Origin: Stutzerimonas stutzeri | GTDB lineage: Bacteria > Pseudomonadota > Gammaproteobacteria > Pseudomonadales > Pseudomonadaceae | NCBI RefSeq assembly: GCF_002909485.1 | Contig: NZ_PPXG01000008.1 | Span: 1 to 64,000, forward strand | Direction: 5' to 3' | DNA: 64,000 nucleotides | Part shown: positions 17,621-28,911 of the stretch, piece after piece | Layout: every line of letters starts with the position of its first letter | Position numbering within the stretch: the first letter of the stretch is position 1 | Program-made: the position numbers and the translations under genes | Notes under the pieces: model-generated | What the model saw: only the letters and a program-made list of their open reading frames with translations | Told to the model about the DNA's origin: nothing | Database searches by the model: none

Positions 17621-19284
17621 CAGCTCCTGAACTTGGCAGGCGGGTTGTAGAGGCCGCCGGACCAGTCGACCAGTTCGGCGATGCTCTTGGCAGCGAGCAA
17701 TTCACGAGACGCGTCGTTTCGACGGATGCCGAGGTCTTCCGGCAGCGCAATCAGCCCTTCGCGGCGCATGCGCTCGGTGTCTTTCGGGTTGTGCCGCAGG
17801 CCGATGCTGGTGACGCCGGCCACCGCGGCGATCATCGCCTGGCGTTCCTCCAGCGAGCGCGCCTTGTACAGGTAGGCGATGCCTTCCTCGGTGAGCAGAT
17901 GGGTGACGTCGTCGCCGTAGATCATGATCGGCGCCAGCGGCATGCCGCTCTTCTTCGCCACCTCGACCGCATCGAGCTGCTCGACGAAGGTGGGTTTGCC
18001 GCCCTCCTGGAAGGTCTCGACCATCTGCACCACGAGCTTCTTGCCGCGTTCGAGCATGGTCACCGGGGCTTCGCCGCCGGGCATGGCCATATCAAGCCAG
18101 GCCGGCGTGGGATGGCGACGACCGCGCGGATCGTGGCCCATGTTCGGCGCGCCGCCGAAACCGGCCAGGCGCCCGCGGGTGACGGTGGAGGAATGGCCGT
18201 CGCCATCCACCTGCAGGGTCGCGCCGATGAACAGGTCCACCGCGTACTGCCCGGCCAGCTGGCACATCATGCGATTCGAACGCATGGAGCCGTCGCGGCC
18301 GGTGAAGAACACGTCCGGGCGCTGGGCGATGTAATTCTCCATGCCTAGCTCCGTGCCGAAGCAGTGCACGCTCTGGACCCAGCCGGTCTCGATCGCAGGA
18401 ATCAGCGTCGGGTGCGGGTTGAGCGTCCAGTTGCGGCAGATCTTGCCTTTCAGGCCGAGGGATTCGCCATAGCTCGGCAGGATCAGCTCGATGGCGGCGG
18501 TGTTGAAACCGATGCCGTGGTTGAGCGACTGCACGTTGTGTTTTTCGTAGATGCCGCGGATCGCCATCATCGCCATCAAGACGTGCACTGGCTTGATATG
18601 GCGAGGGTCGCGGGTGAACAACGGCTCGATATAGAACGGCTTGTCGGCCACCACGACGAAGTCGACCCAGCTGGCCGGGATATCTACCCGCGGCAGCTCG
18701 TCGACGATCTCGTTGACCTGGAAGATGACGATGCCGTCGCTGAAGGCGGTCGGCTCGACCAGCGCCGGGGTGTCCTCGGTGCTCGGCCCGGTGTAGATAT
18801 TGCCGTGGCGGTCGGCCTGAAAGCCGGCCACCAGCGCGACATTGGGGATCAGGTCCACCAAGAGGCGCGAATAGAGTTCGATGTAGGTGTGGATGGCGCC
18901 GACTTCCAGCAGGCCGTCTTCGAGCAGCTGGCTGATGCGCAGGCTTTGCGGGCCGGCGAAGGAGAAGTCGAGCTTGCGCGCGATCTGCCGCTCGAACAGA
19001 TCCAGGTGCTCGGCGCGGCTGACGCTGGGCATGATCATGTGCAGGTCGTGCAGCTTGCCGGGGTCGACCTGGGCCAGGGAGCGAGAGAGAAAATCCGCCT
19101 GCTTCTGGTTGTTGCCCTCGAGCACCACCCGATCACCGGGGGCGATCAGCGCTTCGAGCGCCGCGACGATCTTGTCGCTCGGCAACACCACGCCATTGGC
19201 GAGGTTGCGCACCTGATCGAGACGCCGGGCTTTTTCAGCGCGACGACGCGACCACTGCGGCGGTGGGGATATTGTTGTTGTCAT
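17617..19284 (-). CDS. mdcA: Malonate decarboxylase alpha subunit, acetyl-ACP:malonate ACP transferase
   Basis: This 555-residue CoA-transferase-like protein includes [20 protein letters not shown] and [14 protein letters not shown], as in MdcA. It exchanges the acetyl group on MdcC for malonate, releasing acetate, so it starts each turnover. The ATG at 19284 ([11 protein letters not shown]) is preferred over a longer upstream reading, giving the usual family length. It is the first gene of the nine-gene malonate run and is preceded by a candidate MdcR operator. Confidence 0.95.
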   Translation of the reverse strand: MTTTISPPPQWSRRRAEKARRLDQVRNLANGVVLPSDKIVAALEALIAPGDRVVLEGNNQKQADFLSRSLAQVDPGKLHDLHMIMPSVSRAEHLDLFERQIARKLDFSFAGPQSLRISQLLEDGLLEVGAIHTYIELYSRLLVDLIPNVALVAGFQADRHGNIYTGPSTEDTPALVEPTAFSDGIVIFQVNEIVDELPRVDIPASWVDFVVVADKPFYIEPLFTRDPRHIKPVHVLMAMMAIRGIYEKHNVQSLNHGIGFNTAAIELILPSYGESLGLKGKICRNWTLNPHPTLIPAIETGWVQSVHCFGTELGMENYIAQRPDVFFTGRDGSMRSNRMMCQLAGQYAVDLFIGATLQVDGDGHSSTVTRGRLAGFGGAPNMGHDPRGRRHPTPAWLDMAMPGGEAPVTMLERGKKLVVQMVETFQEGGKPTFVEQLDAVEVAKKSGMPLAPIMIYGDDVTHLLTEEGIAYLYKARSLEERQAMIAAVAGVTSIGLRHNPKDTERMRREGLIALPEDLGIRRNDASRELLAAKSIAELVDWSGGLYNPPAKFRSW

Positions 19285-19363
19285 GCTGACTCCACAGTTT
19301 TCCGCTTTGTGGAGCGCACAGTAGGGACGTGACCGAAGAGTCATCAATCAAGCAGCGGGCACA

Positions 19364-19386
19364 ATCGTTACGCCTAGGTTAACGAT
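19364..19386. promoter_or_regulatory. Candidate MdcR operator
   Basis: A perfect inverted repeat, ATCGTTA-N9-TAACGAT, is centred about 90 bp upstream of the mdcA start. It fits the LysR box layout (interrupted dyad containing T-N11-A) at a distance typical for activator binding. No other gene starts here: ydfG ends just upstream. Dyad seen; factor inferred. Confidence 0.6.
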
Positions 19387-19418
19387 GCGTCTGAACGGCC
19401 GGTTTGCGGGGATGCAGC

Positions 19419-19445
19419 AGGCGCGGCGCGTTGCACGCCGCGCCT
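19419..19445 (-). terminator. Hairpin downstream of ydfG
   Basis: A perfect 10-bp stem, AGGCGCGGCG with CGCCGCGCCT, has a 7-base loop and lies 12 bp past the ydfG stop. It lacks a T-run, so it may be an imperfect terminator separating ydfG from the mdc promoter. Confidence 0.5.
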
Positions 19446-19456
19446 CTTGGAGCCGA

Positions 19457-20419
<963 letters not shown>

Positions 20420-20445
20420 CTACCTACCAAAACTCTGGAGCCCCC

Positions 20446-21000
20446 ATGCAAGGCCGCTTGATCTATCTGATCGGGCCATCCGGCGCCGGCAAAGACAGCC
20501 TGCTCGACGCCGCACGCCCGGCTTTAGCCGAGCGCCGCGTCCGCGTTGCGCGACGGGTGATCACCCGTTCTGCAGAGGCCACCGGCGAAGCCGCACAGGC
20601 GGTCACGCCGGCGGAGTTCGAACGTCTCGAAGCGCAACACGCCTTTGCCCTCAGCTGGCGCGCCAACGGTCTGGCCTATGGCATACCAGTGCAGATCGAC
20701 GACTGGCTGGCGGCCGGCGAGCATGTGCTGGTCAACGGCTCGCGCGGTTATCTACCACAGGCGCGGCAGCGTTACCCGGACCTGCTCGCGGTATTGCTCA
20801 GCGTCGAGCAGGACGTGCTGCGCCGGCGCCTGCAAGCGCGCGGGCGGGAAACCGACCAACAGATCGAATCGCGACTGGCGCGCAACGCACTGTTCGCTGG
20901 CGAGCTGGACGACTACATCCGCCTGGATAACTCCACACCGATCGAGGAGAGCGTGGGGCACCTGCTGGCCTTGATCGATGAACACCTGCGATCACGCTGA
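20446..21000 (+). CDS. phnN: Ribose 1,5-bisphosphate phosphokinase PhnN
   Basis: This 184-residue P-loop kinase has Walker A GPSGAGKDS at residues 10-18 and the guanylate-kinase-like VITRSAE and HAFALSWRANGLAYGIP segments of PhnN. It phosphorylates ribose 1,5-bisphosphate to PRPP, the last step of carbon-phosphorus lyase phosphonate breakdown. No other phn gene is in the window, so here it stands alone. GGAG lies just before the ATG. It is divergent from ydfG across a 224-bp spacer. Confidence 0.9.
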   Translation: MQGRLIYLIGPSGAGKDSLLDAARPALAERRVRVARRVITRSAEATGEAAQAVTPAEFERLEAQHAFALSWRANGLAYGIPVQIDDWLAAGEHVLVNGSRGYLPQARQRYPDLLAVLLSVEQDVLRRRLQARGRETDQQIESRLARNALFAGELDDYIRLDNSTPIEESVGHLLALIDEHLRSR

Positions 21001-21013
21001 GCTGGCGCACATT

Positions 21014-21112
21014 GGTGGGCTGAAGCCCACCCTACGGGCGGAAGCGCGCAGCGCCGCCCGGCCAGCCTGGAAGACGATGGTGGGTGCGTTGTAGGGTGGG
21101 CTTCAGCCCGCC
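21014..21112. repeat. Inverted pair of GTGGGCT-AGCCCAC palindromes
   Basis: One element (21014-21037) is GGTGGGCTGAAGCCCACC followed by CTACGG. The other (21091-21112) is its reversed form, GTAGGGTGGG then CTTCAGCCCGCC. The pair sits between phnN and a convergent small gene and could end both transcripts. Confidence 0.8.
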
Positions 21113-21203
21113 GATTTACAGTGCCAAGGACGCAATCGCCGGCAGACATCTATGTGAGGCGGCTTCAGCGTTCGATATGCAGGCCCGGAAAATGTCGGCC
21201 AAC

Positions 21204-21446
21204 TCACCGCCCCGGCTGCGGACGGAACCCCGGCACGCTACTTGGGCGTTCGACCCGAGCGGCAGGCATGGTGCAATTGAGGTCGCGGAAGGGGCGGCCA
21301 TCCAGTTGCTCCCAGCCGTCACCCGGGGAGGTCTGGCGGCAGATGATGGTGCCGTCGAGCTTGCTCTGCCACTGATAATAGGGTGCCGGCGCGGCGCTGG
21401 CCGCGATGGGCAGGAACAGGCTGAGAACGAGCAGAAAGATGCGCAT
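21204..21446 (-). CDS. Small secreted hypothetical protein
   Basis: This 80-residue protein has a clear signal peptide (MRIFLLVLSLFLPIAASA, cleavage after ASA) and a mature part with two Cys (TIICRQTSPGDGW, DLNCTMP) that may form a disulfide. The YYQWQSKLDGTIICRQTSPG stretch resembles small periplasmic DUF4124-like proteins, but I would not assign function. It ends in a Pro/Arg-rich tail. Confidence 0.7.
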   Translation of the reverse strand: MRIFLLVLSLFLPIAASAAPAPYYQWQSKLDGTIICRQTSPGDGWEQLDGRPFRDLNCTMPAARVERPSSVPGFRPQPGR

Positions 21447-21517
21447 GGCGGACTTCGACGTAGCGATGGCGTCACTGTAACCGTTCGGTTGGCCATGGCA
21501 AGCGCCGTCCGGCGCGC

Positions 21518-21946
21518 TCAGTACCAGACCTTCACCGCCTCGCGCATGAAGATTTCCACGGTCTTCGGCCCGACACCTTCGAACGATTGCAGGCGCTTTT
21601 CCACGTCGACGCGTGTCTCGCCAAGTTCACGCAGGCGGCCCAGCCTGCCGTCGTACTCCGTTTCGAGCTTCTCGCAGAGCTTGAGCAGACGCGCAGCGGT
21701 GGATTCGTCATAGCGCACGTAGCGGGCCTGGCCAAGCAGTTGTACCAGCCGGCGCTGGCCGGCACCTCCGAGCCTGCGCGGCGTATCAAGGCCATGGCGC
21801 TCGACCAGCATCCGGTAAGCCTCAGCAGCAATGTCGCGCTGGATGCGCTTGCCGAACAGAAAGCTAGCAATGAGCCACTTGAACAGCTCACCCTCGCCCC
21901 GCGCCACATCGATGCCCAAGTCCTTCGCGCTTATCGGCTCAGCCAT
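21518..21946 (-). CDS. Helix-hairpin-helix protein, DNA glycosylase-like
   Basis: This 142-residue protein ends in FEGVGPKTVEIFMREAV, a helix-hairpin-helix motif of the kind that grips DNA in endonuclease III-type glycosylases. The N-terminal part is helical. It lacks the Fe-S cluster cysteines and a full catalytic domain, so it may only bind DNA. The start at 21946 has a good Shine-Dalgarno AGGAGA at suitable spacing. Function unknown. Confidence 0.75.
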   Translation of the reverse strand: MAEPISAKDLGIDVARGEGELFKWLIASFLFGKRIQRDIAAEAYRMLVERHGLDTPRRLGGAGQRRLVQLLGQARYVRYDESTAARLLKLCEKLETEYDGRLGRLRELGETRVDVEKRLQSFEGVGPKTVEIFMREAVKVWY

Positions 21947-22308
21947 CCAGCTCTCCTCTTTCTGCCTGCTCATTCGAAGGCTGCCATCACCCAAGGTTCG
22001 CGCCGGCATGAGCGAGATACCGCCGATTATCTTGAGGCGATAGGCGGATTATTGCCGATCAGCGTTTTCAGGACGCCATAGAGGCCTGATATAGAGCCTC
22101 CGCACGGCATGGCACGGCTTCTGCTAATGGCAATGTGCTCGATGCCATTCCAACGACAAGAAGAGCTGCCAGCGATATCCACCTGCCGGGATGCCTTTCC
22201 CGCCGTCATCGCCCCTCCGCTTGTTCGTTTGGCGCGTTCCTCGAACGCGGCATCGTCTATCGTCATCCATGCTGCGTAAGCCAATAACAACGAAACGGAG
22301 ATCCACCC
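21947..22308. other. Divergent intergenic region
   Basis: This 362-bp spacer between the HhH gene (minus) and the TAXI receptor gene (plus) must hold both promoters. I saw no gene, repeat or clear operator. GGAG precedes the receptor start. Confidence 0.6.
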
Positions 22309-23262
22309 ATGAGACTGACCAAACGCCTGGGCCTGCTTGCTGCCGCTGCGGCTTTCACCGCCAGCACTGCAGCCGTCGCTGCGCCGACCTTCATCAATAT
22401 CCTCACCGGCGGCACCAGCGGTGTGTACTACCCGATCGGCGTCGCCCTGTCGCAGCAGTACAACAAGATCGACGGCGCCAAGACCTCGGTACAGGCGACC
22501 AAGGCTTCGGTGGAAAACCTCAACCTGCTGCAGGCCGGTCGTGGTGAGCTGGCCTTCTCGCTGGGTGACTCGGTGGAAGATGCCTGGAACGGTGTCGAGG
22601 ACGCCGGTTTCAAAGCCCCGCTCAAGCGCCTGCGCGCCATTGCCGGCACCTACAACAACTACATTCAGATCGTCGCCAGCCAGGAATCGGGCATCAAGAC
22701 CCTGGAAGACCTGAAGGGCAAGCGCATCTCCGTCGGCGCGCCGAAATCCGGCACCGAGCTGAACGCCCGCGCGATCTTCAAGGCCGCCGGTCTGGACTAC
22801 AAGGACATGGGCCGCGTCGAGTTCCTGCCCTACGCCGAGTCGGTCGAGCTGATCAAGAACCGTCAGCTGGACGCCACCCTACAGTCCTCGGGCCTGGGCA
22901 TGGCCGCTATCCGCGACCTGGCCAGCACCATGCCGGTGACCTTCGTCGAGATCCCGGCCGAAGTGGTCGAGAAGATCGCCAGTGACGCCTACCTGGCTGG
23001 CGTGATTCCGGCCGGCACCTACGACGGCCAGGACGCCGACGTACCGACCGTGGCCATCACCAACATCCTGGTGACCCACGAGAAGGTCTCCGATGAAGTG
23101 GCTTACCAGATGACCAAGCTGATGTTCGACAACCTGTCGGCTCTGGGCAACGCTCACTCCGCGGCCAAGGACATCAAGCTGGAAAACGCCACCCAGAACC
23201 TGCCGATTCCGCTGCACCCGGGTGCAGAGCGCTTCTACAAGGAAGCCGGGGTTATCAAGTAA
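22309..23262 (+). CDS. TAXI-family TRAP transporter solute-binding protein
   Basis: This 317-residue periplasmic receptor has a signal peptide (cleaved near AAVAA) followed by FINILTGGTSGVYYPIG, the TAXI family signature. LKGKRISVGAPKSGTELNAR and a C-terminal IPLHPGAERFYKEAG also fit. It captures a small organic substrate for the fused TRAP permease encoded next. Glutamate or 2-oxoglutarate are substrates for some relatives, but the ligand here is not determined. It is separated from the permease by a strong hairpin that may raise its mRNA level. Confidence 0.92.
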   Translation: MRLTKRLGLLAAAAAFTASTAAVAAPTFINILTGGTSGVYYPIGVALSQQYNKIDGAKTSVQATKASVENLNLLQAGRGELAFSLGDSVEDAWNGVEDAGFKAPLKRLRAIAGTYNNYIQIVASQESGIKTLEDLKGKRISVGAPKSGTELNARAIFKAAGLDYKDMGRVEFLPYAESVELIKNRQLDATLQSSGLGMAAIRDLASTMPVTFVEIPAEVVEKIASDAYLAGVIPAGTYDGQDADVPTVAITNILVTHEKVSDEVAYQMTKLMFDNLSALGNAHSAAKDIKLENATQNLPIPLHPGAERFYKEAGVIK

Positions 23263-23319
23263 CCCAGCGCTGACCGACGAGCTGGATCAGGCCCTGGCGC
23301 CTGCTCCAGCCCGCTCCTT

Positions 23320-23367
23320 GTACAAGCAGGCTTGCCTGCGCTGCCTCGTCGGCAAGCCTGCTTCTAC
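23320..23367 (+). repeat. REP-like hairpin between receptor and permease genes
   Basis: GTACAAGCAGGCTTGCC pairs with GGCAAGCCTGCTTCTAC with a single mismatch around a 14-base loop. It sits in the 137-bp spacer inside the transport operon, with no T-run. Such intercistronic hairpins commonly protect the upstream mRNA, giving more receptor than permease. Confidence 0.7.
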
Positions 23368-23399
23368 AGGCATCCCCTTGCAGTGAGAGAGTGATTCCC

Positions 23400-25420
<2,021 letters not shown>

Positions 25421-25424
<4 letters not shown>

Positions 25425-25828
25425 TCGGTCTGTGCCTGGGGCTGGCCGGCGTGGTGTGGGCCGAAGTGCCCACGCCCGCCTTCACCCTGGCGTGGAACCA
25501 CACCATCGAGAAGATCCGCTGGGAAGAGGATTACCGCGTGACGCCGGACGGGCTGCTGCTCGGCGAAGCGCGGGTCAAGGGTTCTGGTGCCGGGATGGAA
25601 ATCCCGGATGACGCCGAACTGCGCGACGGGGCCTGGCACTACCAGCGCCAGATGCCTGCGTTGCCACTCCTGCGCCTGGGGCGAACCCCCGAAGCAGGAG
25701 ATTACCAACTGTGTTTTGACCAGCGTTGCCACGCGATGAGCGAATGGCTCGGCCCGCCAAAAGCGGACCAGCCGGCGCTGGAAGTCTGGGGCTGTACCGT
25801 GCAAACGGCGAGTGTCGGCAACGATTGA
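25421..25828 (+). CDS. DUF1850 protein, accessory of TAXI-TRAP transporter
   Basis: This 135-residue protein starts at a GTG overlapping the permease stop (GTGA). It has a short hydrophobic leader ending near VVWA, then W-HTIEK--WEEDY and GAGMEIPDDAELRDGAWHY, the DUF1850 pattern. It is predicted periplasmic. DUF1850 genes regularly follow TAXI-type TRAP permeases, but their job is unknown. No cofactor motif is visible. Confidence 0.85.
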
Positions 25829-25973
25829 CCGGCTCACCGGTGTTCGTTGAAGAGGGGTGTTCGCGCAGGCGGCACCCCTTTTTCTTTGGTCCTTCGATTG
25901 GTTCGAGGAAGTAACTGCAGCGATGGCTGGACTGGATGGATGCACGCTCAGATCGCATAACTATTTCCGAGCT

Positions 25974-26250
25974 GCTTGGAAGCTTAGTTTCGCCCTGCTG
26001 GGCGACCCACTTTTTCCAGTCGCGGAAAAAGTAGGCAAAAACGCTTGCCCCTCCATGCGGGTCTCGCTGCGCTCGACTTCCCTCATTCCATCGCCGCTCC
26101 GGGGGCCGGCGTACAAGGGCCATCCATGGCCCTTTACGCCTCTCGCGGCATCCATGCCGCTCACTCCCCTACGCAACGATTGCACTCGGCCTCCTGAAAG
26201 GGGCGAATGGTGTCGCCTGATGACTTGTGCGCAATAAAGCAAAGCAGATG
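25974..26250 (+). repeat. Long inverted repeat, left arm
   Basis: This arm is about 230-275 bp and includes CGGAAAAAGTAGGCAAAAAC, GGGCCATCCATGGCCC and CCTCCTGAAAGGGGCG. Its reverse complement recurs at 26370-26650. ORFs here look like repeat by-products. Confidence 0.75.
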
Positions 26251-26369
26251 ATCGTACCGACTGTGCTGTGCGGGCGCGCCGTAGGGATTTTTCATGCCCG
26301 CAATGGAGAGCGCGAGGGTAAGCCCACGCGCAGAACTTGGAGCTTTGAAGCCATCAGCAACCGCCTAAA

Positions 26370-26650
26370 CGCCGAACATCTGTTCTGTTTGTACGATCCA
26401 CCAGGCGACTCCAAACGCCCCTTCAGGAGGGTGAACGAAGCCGTCGTGGAGAGGGGCGAGCCGCAGGGATGCGGCGAGAGCCGTAAAGGGCCATGGATGG
26501 CCCTTGTACGGCGACCCTCGGAGCGGCGGCGTAGTGAACGAACCCGGAGCGAAGCGCAGGGCCGGATGCAGGGGCAAGCGTTTTTGCTTACTTTTTTCGC
26601 GACTGAAAAAAGTGAGTCGCCCAGCAGGGCGAAACCATGTTTCCAGGCGA
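26370..26650 (-). repeat. Long inverted repeat, right arm
   Basis: This is the imperfect reverse complement of 25974-26250, with the same GGGCCATGGATGGCCC centre and a CTGAAAAAAGTGAG segment. The arms are separated by about 120 bp. The whole 25829-26793 interval has no convincing gene; the arms look like members of a dispersed non-coding repeat family. Confidence 0.75.
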
Positions 26651-26737
26651 CTCGCTAAGCGCCATGAAGCAAAGCCTGCCAGTCCGCCGCCAATATATTC
26701 GCCTTCACAAGACGACGAGGTAGCCATTCCCACCCAT

Positions 26738-26771
26738 AAAAAAGACGCACCCCCCTTTCGGAATGTGCGCC
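26738..26771 (-). terminator. Rho-independent terminator of the ferritin-like pair
   Basis: On the minus strand GGCGCAC pairs with GTGCGTC around a loop and is followed at once by six T. It begins about 23 bp past the stop codon at 26794. Confidence 0.85.
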
Positions 26772-26793
26772 AAAGCTACCCGCTTGCACGCGA

Positions 26794-27516
26794 TTACTTG
26801 GTCTGCATGATCAGATCCCGTCGCATCAACGTCTTGATCTTCACCAGATGGTCATCTTCCTGGGTCTTCGCCTTGACGAAGCTGTCGGCGATGTTCGGAT
26901 GGCCCGCCGCCTGCGCCAGCTCGATCAGCAACTCCCAGGCGGCGTTATCCGCCAGCTCCACCGTCAACAGTGCGTTGAGGCATTGATCGACATTGGTTCG
27001 CGGATCGGTCAGTACGTTGACGATGCCCAGCGCCATGGCCCCAACCACATCGGCGCAAGGCGTCTGCGACGTCGGGTCGGCGCCGAGGGTTTCGATGGCC
27101 TGATGCACCAGCATCATGTGCTCGTGCTCCTCGTCGCGGATATGCATCAGCATGTCGATCAGCGCCGAATCCGGCGTATCGAGGCCCTTGACCTTGGCGA
27201 TCATCGCCTCATACAACCGCACGCCATTACGTTCGTAGGCCAGGCGCTCGCCGAGCTTGTCGAGGAACACCTCAGGGCTCTTGCCTCGCATCATATCGAA
27301 GCCGGTCTTGAGCATGCCCTTCGCCGAACCTGGTACCGGCACCGAGCCGATACGGTCGGCCTCGGCGGCGCGCTCGGCGCGTTCGACCAACATGCCGCGC
27401 TCATCGCCCGGCACATCCGGATGAATCTCATTGACGGCATCGAGCAGGCGTTTGGTGTCCTTCGGGGACATCTGTACGCCAGTAAAATTGGTACCCACTT
27501 TCGCTGCAGTAGCCAT
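26794..27516 (-). CDS. Ferritin-like domain protein, second of pair
   Basis: This 240-residue, largely helical protein has a four-helix ferritin-like core with iron-ligand candidates E-x2-H in MHIRDEEHEHMMLVHQ and AYERNGVRLYEAM, and later ELADNAAWELLIELA and KTQEDDHLVKI. It lacks a signal peptide. It follows the other ferritin-like gene by 10 bp, so they are co-transcribed and end at the T-tailed terminator just downstream. A role in iron handling or oxidative stress is plausible but unproven. Confidence 0.8.
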   Translation of the reverse strand: MATAAKVGTNFTGVQMSPKDTKRLLDAVNEIHPDVPGDERGMLVERAERAAEADRIGSVPVPGSAKGMLKTGFDMMRGKSPEVFLDKLGERLAYERNGVRLYEAMIAKVKGLDTPDSALIDMLMHIRDEEHEHMMLVHQAIETLGADPTSQTPCADVVGAMALGIVNVLTDPRTNVDQCLNALLTVELADNAAWELLIELAQAAGHPNIADSFVKAKTQEDDHLVKIKTLMRRDLIMQTK

Positions 27517-27526
27517 GGTCGTCTCC

Positions 27527-28696
27527 TCAGGAAGCCTTGCGCATCAGTTCGCCACCCGGCGCCCACTGGTAACCCGCCGAAACGATGTCCGAGGCGAGCC
27601 CTTCCGAGGCGAGGTGGTTGCGGTAATCAAGGGAAGATTGCGGTTCCTTGGCCTTGTCCACGTAGACCGGCCCGGCCGTACGCAGGTTGACCTCGGCGGC
27701 CAGCACCTGGCGAACGAACTCACGCTGGCTCTTGAACTCGACCATTTTTGGCAGCGGCCCGGCGAGAATCTCCGCCGGGTCGCGGCCTTCAAGCTTCTTG
27801 AACCATTCGCAGGCGACGTTGAGGTGGCCCAGTTCGTAATCGAGGAAGCGCTCCCAGATCGCCTTGATCCGCGGGTTGGTTTCCTGCTCGGCGCAGCTGG
27901 CGTACATGTAGACCTCCATCGCCTCATGCACCAGCCACTTCTCGATGTGGCTCTCGCTGGGATCGGAGAGTGAGCCGTACTGGGTCACGTGCTGCTCTTC
28001 CACCGAGGCGATCTCGGCATACAGCTGACGCGCCAGCGGGTCGGCGAACAGCGGGCCGATGTTCATGTAGTAGTCATGGGTCTGGTATTCCGCGCCGGTG
28101 ATCAGCGCCGCGTGGATCTTGGTGATCAGCGCAGCGCTGTCCTTTTCGTAGTTGTCGCGGATGTCGTTTTCCGGGTGCCGGTGATGCTCGGATGTCTTGC
28201 GACCCGGGACGATGTCGGTATAGCCCTGCAGGATGTTGTTGGCATCCTTGCCCTCGAGGCGGTCGAGCATCGCCGAGTAGCGGTAAAGGTGGTCGAAATC
28301 CTCCAGCAGGCCGAAACGATAAGTCTGCGCCTGATAGGGATCGGGCTCGTTCTGTGCGACGGCGGCGGTCACCTCGATAGCGACCTGCTCGTAGGCCACA
28401 GTGGTTTCCAGGGGCGAGTGGTCGGCGCCGATCAGCCAGTTGATCATGGTGGCCTGGTGCTGCTCTGTGCGACGAATCTGAGCCAGCGGCAGACGCAGGT
28501 CCTTGTTGAAACGGGCGATGCCGTGGCTCAGACGAAGGGCGTCGGTCTCGACACCGTTCATGAGGATGATGCGCACACGGGTAAACGCATCGTCATCGAG
28601 CTTGCTGATCGGCTTGCCGGCCATCTCCTTCCATGTGAACTTCTGCTTCTCCAGTGGCGTGCCTTTGTTGTCGAAAATTCCGGAAATGGTCTCCAT
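27527..28696 (-). CDS. Ferritin-like domain protein, first of pair
   Basis: This 389-residue soluble, helical protein starts at an ATG with ideal GGAGG spacing (METISGIFDNKG); upstream in-frame codons are ignored for that reason. Candidate metal-binding stretches are RRTEQHQATMINWL, EDFDHLYRYSAML, ASVEEQHVTQYG and DYELGHLNVACEWFKKL, recalling diiron four-helix proteins. I do not recognise a characterised homologue. Its neighbour 10 bp downstream is also ferritin-like, suggesting a two-component complex or shared stress role (inference). Confidence 0.78.
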   Translation of the reverse strand: METISGIFDNKGTPLEKQKFTWKEMAGKPISKLDDDAFTRVRIILMNGVETDALRLSHGIARFNKDLRLPLAQIRRTEQHQATMINWLIGADHSPLETTVAYEQVAIEVTAAVAQNEPDPYQAQTYRFGLLEDFDHLYRYSAMLDRLEGKDANNILQGYTDIVPGRKTSEHHRHPENDIRDNYEKDSAALITKIHAALITGAEYQTHDYYMNIGPLFADPLARQLYAEIASVEEQHVTQYGSLSDPSESHIEKWLVHEAMEVYMYASCAEQETNPRIKAIWERFLDYELGHLNVACEWFKKLEGRDPAEILAGPLPKMVEFKSQREFVRQVLAAEVNLRTAGPVYVDKAKEPQSSLDYRNHLASEGLASDIVSAGYQWAPGGELMRKAS

Positions 28697-28865
28697 GGAG
28701 CCTCCGTTGTTATGCGTGGGTATCAGGCATAGGGGATCGCCGCCGGTTAAATCGGCGACCTGGTAAAAATGACCGGAGAGCTCAAAAAACGATTCGCACC
28801 GTTCAGCGGACAGGCGTATCGCTGCCGATGAACGGTATATCGGTGATTTTCGGCGCAAGAGCCAT

Positions 28866-28903
28866 AACGGCGCGTAACGCCCACGGCAACAGGGCGCGCC
28901 GTT
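28866..28903 (-). terminator. Hairpin downstream of the lipoprotein peptidase gene
   Basis: AACGGCGCG pairs with CGCGCCGTT around a 20-base loop, 9 bp past the stop at 28912 on the minus strand. Only two T are adjacent, so termination strength is uncertain. Confidence 0.4.
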
Positions 28904-28911
28904 TCGCTTGT

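Noticed and set aside
18364..19332. 322-codon plus-strand open frame opposite mdcA
   Set aside because: Antisense reading of a strongly conserved mdcA; no start signal or family.
25857..26733. Several open frames of 90-140 codons in the long inverted repeat
   Set aside because: They arise on both strands within the repeat arms and have no protein-like conservation; better treated as non-coding repeat.
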